From NCBI GenBank assembly GCA_964429655.1, contig CAYSCZ010000079.1:1-12811 (forward strand): a DNA stretch of 12,811 bases, in the 5' to 3' direction. The position numbers and the translations under genes were made by a program. This stretch comes from CAYSCZ01 sp964429655 (GTDB lineage: Bacteria; Bacteroidota; Bacteroidia; Cytophagales; Cyclobacteriaceae). Positions 7,295-12,811 of the stretch are shown here, piece after piece. The notes under the pieces are model-generated. The model saw nothing but the letters and a program-made list of their open reading frames with translations. It searched no databases and was not told where the DNA came from. Positions within the stretch are counted from its first letter, which is position 1, and every line of letters begins with the position of its first letter.

Positions 7295-9082
7295 ATGGAG
7301 TTCAAAGCATTGAGGCTTGGCAACATCCTTCGTTTTTTAAGATCATCAGATACCGCCTTTCTTTTCTTTATATCCCTCGTTGTGGGCTTAGGTGGAGGTT
7401 ACGGTGCAGTGGCCTTTCGCTGGATGATAGATAATTTCTACCTTATCTTTTTTGAGGGCGGTAAGTTGATGACACCATTTTTAGGGGAATATTATGTTAT
7501 ACTCCTTCCTGCCATCGGGGGTCTAATCGTGGGTTTGATCATATATTTTTTTGCCAGGGAAACAAAAGGCCACGGGGTTCCGGAGGTTATGTATGCTGTT
7601 TCGTTAAAAGGTGGCATCATTCGATCCAGGGTAGCTTTAATCAAGGCCCTTGTTTCTTCTATTTATATTGGAGCTGGTGGCTCTGTAGGACGTGAAGGCC
7701 CAATTGTTCAAATCGGTTCTTCTATGGGTTCAACCTTAGGTCAATGGTTTAAGCTTACCAAAACTAAAACCCGTGTATTGGTTGCCTGCGGGGCCGCATC
7801 CGGTATTGCAGCTACCTTTAATACGCCTTTAGCGGGTATCTTTTTTTCTTTGGAAGTGATCTTGAGAAATTATTCTCCAAGATATTTTGCTTCCATCATT
7901 TTATCCGCGGTGGTAGGTACGGTAGTTTCGAGGTATTATCTGGGTAACATTCCTGCTTTTGTCACCCCAGGCTACGAATTAAAAAGCATATGGGCCTTTC
8001 TGCTGTATTTGGTGCTTGGTTTTGCTTCTGGATTAATTGCTTTGCTATACACGAAAACTTTGTATGCCTTTGAAGACCTTTTTGAGGAAATAAAAATTGT
8101 GGATTATATAAAACCAGTGTTTGGTGGATTGATTATTGGTGTCATTGGTTTTTATTTTCCCCAAATATATGGCGTCAGTTATGAAGCATTAGAAGAAGCA
8201 TTAAACCAGGGGTTGCCCTGGAAGCTGGCTTTGATATTGTTGTTCTTAAAAATATTGGCGACCTCTATAAGCATTGGCTCTGGTGGATCGGGAGGGGTTT
8301 TTGCCCCAGGATTATTTATAGGTGCGATGTTTGGAGTAGTTTTTAATCACATTACGCAAGCATTTTTTCCGGTAATTGCCACAGCACCGGGTGCCGACGC
8401 ACTTCTTGGCATGGGGGCAGTTTTCGCAGGTACCGCCCAGGCCCCCATCTCAGCCATATTGATACTTTTTGAAATGACCGGCAATTATGAAATTATTCTG
8501 CCATTGATCACAGTTTGTGTGATCTCAACTTTAACTTTTCGGCGATTCTCCGTCTATTCCATTTATACATTAAAAATCAAGCGAATGGGTATTAATATGA
8601 ATGCCCTGGTAAACTCAAATCTCCTGGAAGACATAAAGGTTAGCGAAGCCATGAGCTATCCTGTAGTCACACTTTCTCCCGACAATAGTATCACAGAAGC
8701 CGGTCTAACCGTTAAGCGCACCCGTCATAGAGGTTTTCCAGTGGTTGATAAGGACGATAGATTAGTAGGCATACTTACCCATAAAGACATTAACAAATAC
8801 CTGTTTACAGATCGAGGGGAAGATAAAATTGATACGATCATGACCACTGACCTAATTACCTGCCATCCGGATGATACTTTGAGAAGGGCTCTGGAAAAAT
8901 TTGGCAGGAAAAACATTGGCCGTGCTCCTGTTGTGGAAAAAGGCAAGGAAGATACCTTGCTAGGGTTAATTACGCGTAAGAATATAATTGCAGCCTGCCA
9001 CGAAGCCATTAAGAAAAGGGATGCCGAAATTTACCTGGACAAAGAACAACACCTAAATAAGTCTGCAAATCCAAGGGTATAG
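7295..9082 (+). CDS. CLC-family chloride channel/transporter with C-terminal CBS pair
   Basis: Anion channel or Cl-/H+ exchanger in the inner membrane, 595 residues from the ATG at 7295. A TTG at 7274 would add 7 residues, but ATG is more likely and nothing is conserved before it. CLC selectivity-filter motifs (numbered from the ATG) are GHGVP (92-96), GSVGREGP with gating glutamate E134, and GSGGSGGVFAP (about 329-338); FAGTAQAPISAILILFEMTG follows. At the position of E. coli ClcA E203, the internal proton glutamate, the sequence has V188 (FNTPLAGIFFSLE-V). The central serine of the usual GSGIP is a histidine. From about residue 446 two CBS repeats follow (SYPVVTLSPD through VGILTHKDI; TTDLITCHPD through LGLITRKNI), which in this fold bind adenine nucleotides and gate activity. 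A second CBS-pair gene follows 77 bases on. Confidence 0.94.
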   Translation: MEFKALRLGNILRFLRSSDTAFLFFISLVVGLGGGYGAVAFRWMIDNFYLIFFEGGKLMTPFLGEYYVILLPAIGGLIVGLIIYFFARETKGHGVPEVMYAVSLKGGIIRSRVALIKALVSSIYIGAGGSVGREGPIVQIGSSMGSTLGQWFKLTKTKTRVLVACGAASGIAATFNTPLAGIFFSLEVILRNYSPRYFASIILSAVVGTVVSRYYLGNIPAFVTPGYELKSIWAFLLYLVLGFASGLIALLYTKTLYAFEDLFEEIKIVDYIKPVFGGLIIGVIGFYFPQIYGVSYEALEEALNQGLPWKLALILLFLKILATSISIGSGGSGGVFAPGLFIGAMFGVVFNHITQAFFPVIATAPGADALLGMGAVFAGTAQAPISAILILFEMTGNYEIILPLITVCVISTLTFRRFSVYSIYTLKIKRMGINMNALVNSNLLEDIKVSEAMSYPVVTLSPDNSITEAGLTVKRTRHRGFPVVDKDDRLVGILTHKDINKYLFTDRGEDKIDTIMTTDLITCHPDDTLRRALEKFGRKNIGRAPVVEKGKEDTLLGLITRKNIIAACHEAIKKRDAEIYLDKEQHLNKSANPRV

Positions 9083-9159
9083 ACTGAACAATAGCAATTA
9101 TTGCCATTGACATGTTAAGTAGTCCTGAATAATTGTTAACTTCCATATCAAAAGCACCA

Positions 9160-9582
9160 ATGAATATTCTTGAAGGTACGGTAAAAAAATTCATGATCTC
9201 CCAGGTTATTAGCATACCAATTTCAAAATCGCTATCAGAAGCTAAAAACCTAATGGACGAAAACAAGATCCATCATTTACCCATCACTGAAGGAAATAAA
9301 CTGGTGGGTATACTCTCAAGAAATGACATAAAAAAAGTGGACTTTTTGTGTGAATTTGTGGGGGGTAAAACATCCGCCCAATCAATATTCAACTCCCTCG
9401 ACCTGGAAGAATTAATGAGTAAAGAGATCATCACATTAACGGAACACAGCATCGTAAAAGAAGCAGTAGATATATTTAGCCGCTATAATTTTCAGGCACT
9501 TCCGGTAGTTGACGAGGACAATAACCTGAAAGGTATTATTATCACCAGAGATATCTTTAGGGCTATTCTGGAGGCTTATTAG
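9160..9582 (+). CDS. Stand-alone CBS domain pair protein
   Basis: Cytoplasmic protein of 140 residues made almost entirely of two CBS repeats (a Bateman module). The first is at about 12-58 (FMISQVISIPISKSLSEAKN, HHLPITEGNKLVGILSRNDI) and the second at about 85-136 (LMSKEIITLTEHSIVKEAVD, ALPVVDEDNNLKGIIITRDI). Such modules sense AMP, ATP, SAM or similar ligands and regulate partners; no effector domain is attached here. The ATG at 9160 is chosen over a TTG 27 bases upstream because the CBS domain begins soon after it. The spacer after the CLC gene is 77 bases with no hairpin-plus-T-run terminator, so both genes are probably on one transcript. It may regulate the CLC protein, which already has its own CBS pair; that role is inferred from position only. 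Confidence 0.9.
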   Translation: MNILEGTVKKFMISQVISIPISKSLSEAKNLMDENKIHHLPITEGNKLVGILSRNDIKKVDFLCEFVGGKTSAQSIFNSLDLEELMSKEIITLTEHSIVKEAVDIFSRYNFQALPVVDEDNNLKGIIITRDIFRAILEAY

Positions 9583-9610
9583 TCATCGCATTAATGAAAA
9601 CACTTTTTTC

Positions 9611-9624
9611 GTTATGATCATAAC
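9611..9624. other. Perfect 14-base palindrome, possible operator
   Basis: GTTATGATCATAAC is a perfect palindrome 29 bases after the stop of the CBS gene. Its half-sites (TTATGA/TCATAA) look somewhat like targets of Crp/Fnr-type dimers. No gene starts immediately downstream, and about one such palindrome is expected by chance in a window of this length. Confidence 0.2.
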
Positions 9625-9746
9625 ATCCTCTTTGCATTACTAACGAGAACGTAAGGTGAAAATCATTAACTTGACATTATGGATATACAAACAAGATGGT
9701 TTCATTTTATAGAGGAAATACTGGCCATCAGCAATGAGATGATGAT

Positions 9747-9887
9747 TTAAAAGCTGGTTGTAAATCCTATGACAACTGTTCCGGATTGAAAATCTTCTTT
9801 TTCTACCATAACTGCCCTCACCGGATTTCTATGAATGTAGTCTGCTTTAGTGCCTGCATCTTGCGCACGTCGTGCAGAAAAATGCAT
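9747..9887 (-). pseudogene. Remnant of a RAYT/Y1-type transposase C-terminus
   Basis: A 46-codon minus-strand frame contains TKADYIHRNPVRAVMVEKED (residues 13-32). It closely resembles the YIHxNPVRAGxVEKPEDY block that ends REP-associated tyrosine (Y1, IS200-like) transposases. The expected next residue, glycine after NPVRA, is valine here, and the YSSA that normally follows EDY is not kept. The HUH (His-x-His) and tyrosine motifs of a complete transposase are absent upstream, where a TAA interrupts the frame. I read it as a decayed fragment. It faces away from the similar fragment on the plus strand next to it, so the two are separate insertions or parts of a rearranged one. Confidence 0.45.
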
Positions 9888-9891
9888 GTGA

Positions 9892-10042
9892 ACCAGGTAT
9901 TATGGGTTATTAAGGGCCTATTCAAAAGCGGGTGAACCATTAAAAAAGATAACAAGACATAAGATGTGGCAAGATGGCAATCATCCAAGAGCATTGAATT
10001 CGGTCGAATATTTGAATTTTATTAAGTAGGGCCTGCTGATAA
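9892..10042 (+). pseudogene. Remnant of a second RAYT/Y1-like transposase C-terminus
   Basis: The plus-strand frame open from 9892 to a TAG at 10027-10029 reads KMWQDGNHPRALNSVEYLNF (9961-10020). This matches the WQ-x-x-NHP-x-x-L-x-S region of Bacteroidota REP-associated transposases that precedes their YIHxNPVRAG block. After the stop, 10031-10046 can be read with small indels as VRAxLINK, the expected continuation, and about three codons (HxN-P) seem to be deleted. No start codon or catalytic HUH motif is found upstream. This is a broken gene fragment; assignment rests on motif resemblance alone. Confidence 0.5.
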
Positions 10043-10400
10043 ATAAAAAAATTGAAAGAAGAAAAATGGGTGGTTTATTGTAAACAGCCCTTTTATAGGC
10101 CAAAAAAAGTGATCGAATATTCGGGCAGGTATACACATGGATTACCATAAGCAATCATAAGATTGTAAATGTGGCAGGTGGTGAAGTTACCTCTAAGGCA
10201 AAAGACTATAGAAAGGCAGGCCGTAAGCATTTCTTTCCTTTTCATCCGTGCGTTGAAAAAGAAACACTGATTGATTCTACTGTTGTGACCTCCTGTTTAT
10301 TTGAAATAAATAGTCATCCATCATTGCGATATAAACCAAAGTAATACTTCCTAATTTGAAAAAGAGTAAAGCAACTTCTTTTTTTAAGGATATATATGCC
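10043..10400 (+). pseudogene. Decayed C-terminal part of an IS91-family transposase
   Basis: The plus strand spells the conserved C-terminal half of IS91/IS801-type (Y2, rolling-circle) transposases across three frames. Frame A (10043-10147) gives EEKWVVYCKQPF, VIEYSGRYTHG and then TAA. One lost base at about 10139 moves it to frame B, where 10147-10230 continues with ISNHKIVN, GGEVTSKAKDYRKAGR. A second shift at about 10235 gives FIRAL, matching the family's EFIRRF. Near 10326-10370 the bases again resemble IRYYGILSNxxKK. Family members read WVVYxKPPF-x-GPxxVxxYLGRYTHRxAISNHR, so the identity is clear. The N-terminal zinc-finger and catalytic regions are missing. It runs up to the 3' end of the phosphoesterase gene on the other strand. 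Confidence 0.8.
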
Positions 10401-10410
10401 ATAAAAACTA

Positions 10411-12285
10411 CTATCTTAACTTCACCTCATCAATTTGGTTCAAAGTATCCGGATTGTACACTTTCATTATTATTTCATCTCCCTCCACATAAAACAAACA
10501 AAGGGCATTTTCTACACTAAAGGATTGCGTAAATTCACTCCATGGCAAGATTTCTTGACCATAGTAGGGTGCTCCGGAAGCTCCGTTATTGATTTGATAG
10601 ATTGATCGCGACACCTTCAACCTTTCAGGTGAATAATTTTCTGGATAGATAGGCACTTCTGAGGTAAGTTTGAGCCAGTTGTAGTTATGCTCGTCTCCGG
10701 TAAGGATACCCACTACTTTTTTACTATCATTTATTAAGATATCTAAATATTCATCTCTCCTTTCAATAATACCTTTTTCAACGGGTTTTCCTGCTATATA
10801 GGGTCTTTTACTGTTATCGCCACTGTACCACATATCATCTCTACTATGGCCACCGTTAGGAAATACCGGTGTGTGTTGGGTTACAAAGATATGATCGATA
10901 TCTACATCCTTTTCCAGTTTTACAATGGTTTTTCTCAGCCATTGCAATTGATTATCCATGATATATCCATGAAGTCCTCCGCTGGTTTTGGGTTGCCTAC
11001 TTATTGAAGGGGCATACCAATAGTCACTGTTGAGTACGACCATAGCAACATTGCCATAGGTATAGTAGAATACATTTTCTTCGTAAGAGGGAAAATCAGT
11101 CTGATTTGGATTAGGGTCATAGGTATTGTTATCCTCAGTCTGAAGGCCATTTGTAGGATTTACAAATTCTTCCGCAAAAAGTGCTTCTGAGGATTCTGTG
11201 TCAAAGGGAAAGGCATCAATAAACCCTTGCGTTCTACCATTTTCATCTTTAAAAATATGCCCCAATACCTCGTGATTACCCATACCGACATAAAATGGGA
11301 TATAATGCCAAAATGGTTCAACGGCTTTCTTCCAATTGTAATATTGTAGGCGTTGTTCTTCTTTATTGCTTAAATATCCATTAATCATATCGCCAGTGAA
11401 TTGAATAAAGCTCACCTCTTTCATATAGGCTAGTGCCGCCATCTTTTTCATGATGTATGTATTGGCCCCGAGTATTTTTCGCTCACCACCACCCGTGGCA
11501 TGACGACTATCGCTGGTATAACCAAATACAAAGGGCTTTCTGCTTCCACTACTAAAGGCAGTTTTAAAGTGATATGCTTGTGACTGAATACCGTAAACTA
11601 CTTTGTACTCATATTTTTCATCGGGAGATAGTCCATCAATTTTCCATTGATGCTTCGTTGTTTCCTTTTCACTTTTATATTCTTTCCCGTTGACCTCTAG
11701 CGTAACTTCTACTGGAAGTGTAGTTTTGCACCAAATCACTGCCGAACTATCCGTAACGTTACTTACAAACGGCCCTTCGTAAATGGCTGGTACTACATTA
11801 AAAGGGCCTTCTCCTTCTAGTGCCATCACACCATCAAACAGCAGCATTCCCTTTTCGTCTGCCAACCGATACCCAATATTCACAAAACCGTTTTTTTTCC
11901 AATCCACAAAGTCGTAAGGATATTTGAAATCGTCTTTGATATTAATCCCTGCTTTGCCATTGTCAATTTCGGTAGTCTTACGAAAAACAGGAAGCGGGTG
12001 TGGTGCTTTGCCGTAAGGTATCAAACCATAAGTTATGGTACCTTTAAAATTGCCAAAGTCTAATTTAACCCCTGTATTCGTTCCTTTTGGCTTTCCCATA
12101 AATTGTGCTATTGTAGGAGCATTTGAGACTTCTTCAGCAAAGTACTTCTCTCCTTCTACTTCAAAATATAGCTTCTTATTTTCATTGAAAGCTATATTAG
12201 AATAAGAAGCAGGAATTTGAAGCGATTGAGCCATCGCAAGAGAAGATGACAATAAGACAATTGCAATACAGTAAATTTTATTCAT
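10411..12285 (-). CDS. Secreted calcineurin-like metallophosphoesterase with purple-acid-phosphatase-like N-terminal Fn3 domain
   Basis: Exported phosphoesterase of 624 residues, probably periplasmic: signal peptide MNKIYCIAIVLLSSSLAMAQ with a cut after residue 18 or 20. Residues 21-165 are a region I do not recognise. Residues 168-243 look like the Fn3-type domain that precedes purple acid phosphatases (GPFVSNVTDSSAVIWCKTTL). The metallophosphoesterase core follows, with metal ligands in the usual order: D259 (TSDSR), GD at 298-299 (FTGDM), GNHE at 336-339, H471 (VTQHTPVF) and GDEHN at 530-534. The final motif is GDEH instead of GHxH, and the tyrosine ligand of true purple acid phosphatases (three residues after the GD aspartate) is N302. 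So it is a relative rather than a classical purple acid phosphatase. It releases phosphate from an unknown ester. It stands alone, and its 3' end meets the IS91 remnant. Confidence 0.88.
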   Translation of the reverse strand: MNKIYCIAIVLLSSSLAMAQSLQIPASYSNIAFNENKKLYFEVEGEKYFAEEVSNAPTIAQFMGKPKGTNTGVKLDFGNFKGTITYGLIPYGKAPHPLPVFRKTTEIDNGKAGINIKDDFKYPYDFVDWKKNGFVNIGYRLADEKGMLLFDGVMALEGEGPFNVVPAIYEGPFVSNVTDSSAVIWCKTTLPVEVTLEVNGKEYKSEKETTKHQWKIDGLSPDEKYEYKVVYGIQSQAYHFKTAFSSGSRKPFVFGYTSDSRHATGGGERKILGANTYIMKKMAALAYMKEVSFIQFTGDMINGYLSNKEEQRLQYYNWKKAVEPFWHYIPFYVGMGNHEVLGHIFKDENGRTQGFIDAFPFDTESSEALFAEEFVNPTNGLQTEDNNTYDPNPNQTDFPSYEENVFYYTYGNVAMVVLNSDYWYAPSISRQPKTSGGLHGYIMDNQLQWLRKTIVKLEKDVDIDHIFVTQHTPVFPNGGHSRDDMWYSGDNSKRPYIAGKPVEKGIIERRDEYLDILINDSKKVVGILTGDEHNYNWLKLTSEVPIYPENYSPERLKVSRSIYQINNGASGAPYYGQEILPWSEFTQSFSVENALCLFYVEGDEIIMKVYNPDTLNQIDEVKLR

Positions 12286-12706
12286 TGTGTCTTTTTAAAG
12301 TTAATTTTGAAAAAAAAGCCAGATTAAAATATTGTTAATTTTTATAAAACCATAAGTCAAATTTCCAATTACCAAGAAGGTTATTAATCGAAGATAGATT
12401 TTGTAATTAAAATGGCTCATTCTGTTAACAATATGGTTTATTTTCAACTGTTTTTTTTTACTTTAAATTACGCAATGCTTGAATTTAGGTAGTTTTTTAT
12501 CAGAGACACAAAGATAACTTTTTCCATAAATGAGAGATTAAACTACCCTTTCAATTAATAAAAAATTGGAATCAGGAACATTCTTTAAGATTAATAAATA
12601 TTGTATTCGGGGTAGCCTAAACTCCGCCAGTTGGTCTTTGTCACGTCCTAAAATACGGCTACGGATTTATAGCACTTACTTTTCGGATAGCAAGATACTT
12701 ATCTAA
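12286..12706. other. AT-rich spacer without recognisable gene
   Basis: About 420 bases between the phosphoesterase start and the right-edge terminator carry no gene I can support. The minus strand has an isolated TATCTTTG (12509-12516) that fits the -7 consensus, but no TTG sits at the proper -33 position and it is over 220 bases from the start codon. A run of nine or more T occurs around 12450. No repeats or RNA structures stand out. Confidence 0.4.
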
Positions 12707-12739
12707 ATACAAAAACGGTTCAAGTATACACTCAAACCG
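12707..12739 (-). terminator. Intrinsic terminator of the right-edge gene
   Basis: On the minus strand, a 10-bp stem (CGGTTTGAGT/ACTTGAACCG, two wobble pairs) with loop GTAT is followed by TTTTTGTATTT. It begins 7 bases after the TAA at 12747-12749, which is why I trust the partial frame next to it as the end of a real gene. Confidence 0.8.
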
Positions 12740-12746
12740 CTATTAC

Positions 12747-12811
12747 TTATACACTTTGTTGAACGAATCCTCCTTCGTCGGAAGCTAGCCAGTTATCCAG
12801 CGATCTTCTAA
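12747..12811 (-). CDS. C-terminal end of an unidentified protein, cut by the window edge
   Basis: The minus strand entering from the right is open for the last 20 codons (RRSLDNWLASDEGGFVQQSV) and ends with TAA at 12747-12749. Only the tail is visible, so no family can be named. The evidence that it is real is the strong intrinsic terminator immediately downstream on the same strand and the lack of any better frame. Confidence 0.55.
   Translation of the reverse strand, partial: RRSLDNWLASDEGGFVQQSV

Noticed and set aside
9009..9266. Minus-strand frame of 85 codons across the CLC/CBS junction
   Set aside because: Antisense to the ends of two clear genes; no family features or promoter.
9679..9750. 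Short plus-strand frame beginning ATG-GAT-ATA (23 codons)
   Set aside because: Too short, no similarity recognised and no ribosome-binding or promoter signal; lies in decayed DNA.
12621..12788. Plus-strand open frame of 55 codons at the right end
   Set aside because: No start codon near its beginning, and it runs through the hairpin and antisense to the partial gene that this hairpin terminates.
1..12811. CRISPR array, toxin-antitoxin, defence or phage module
   Set aside because: No regularly spaced repeats, no nuclease/methylase/ATPase defence genes and no phage structural genes are visible.

Overview
The window looks like chromosomal DNA of a Bacteroidota bacterium, probably of the Cytophagales type. 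The base composition is moderately AT-rich. The tRNA-Glu gene carries no encoded CCA and has a textbook Bacteroidota promoter (TTG-N19-TATTTTTG). Strong Shine-Dalgarno sequences are absent. Several proteins belong to families typical of this phylum: an HU-like/DUF4469 protein, a Tat-exported gluconate-dehydrogenase-subunit-3-like lipoprotein paired with a GMC oxidoreductase, and a small outer-membrane beta-barrel. The phylum is inferred from these signs; no species can be named.

Layout. Bases 1-161 hold no recognisable gene. A tRNA-Glu(UUC) with its own promoter and terminator (162-320, minus) is followed by a DgkA-type lipid kinase (332-727, minus). Next come a SnoaL/NTF2-like gene whose normal start codon is missing (homology from about 797, first ATG at 890, plus) and, convergent with it, a two-gene minus-strand operon (1212-3455). 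That operon encodes a Tat-signal small subunit and a GMC flavoprotein with cysteines resembling the Fe-S motif of FAD glucose dehydrogenases. After a 427-base gap come a small beta-barrel protein (minus), a divergent secreted alpha/beta hydrolase (plus), the HU/Ig-like protein (minus) and an aldo/keto reductase (plus). Then follow a CLC chloride-channel-family protein with a C-terminal CBS pair and, about 77 bases on, a stand-alone CBS-pair protein that is probably co-transcribed.

Bases 9583-10410 carry no intact gene but are not empty. They hold decayed pieces of transposases: two RAYT/Y1-like C-terminal fragments in opposite orientation and the C-terminal part of an IS91-family transposase broken by frameshifts. 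A large secreted calcineurin-like phosphoesterase (10411-12285, minus) follows. A 460-base spacer then leads to an intrinsic terminator and the last 20 codons of a minus-strand gene that enters from the right edge.

Functionally this is mostly an assortment of housekeeping and envelope genes with two evident functional pairs: the oxidoreductase subunits, and the CLC plus CBS protein. I do not see a defence system, CRISPR array, prophage or biosynthetic cluster. The points most worth a second look are the CLC protein with a valine at the internal proton-glutamate position, the transposon graveyard, the lost start codon of the SnoaL-like gene, and the non-standard metal-site motif of the phosphoesterase.
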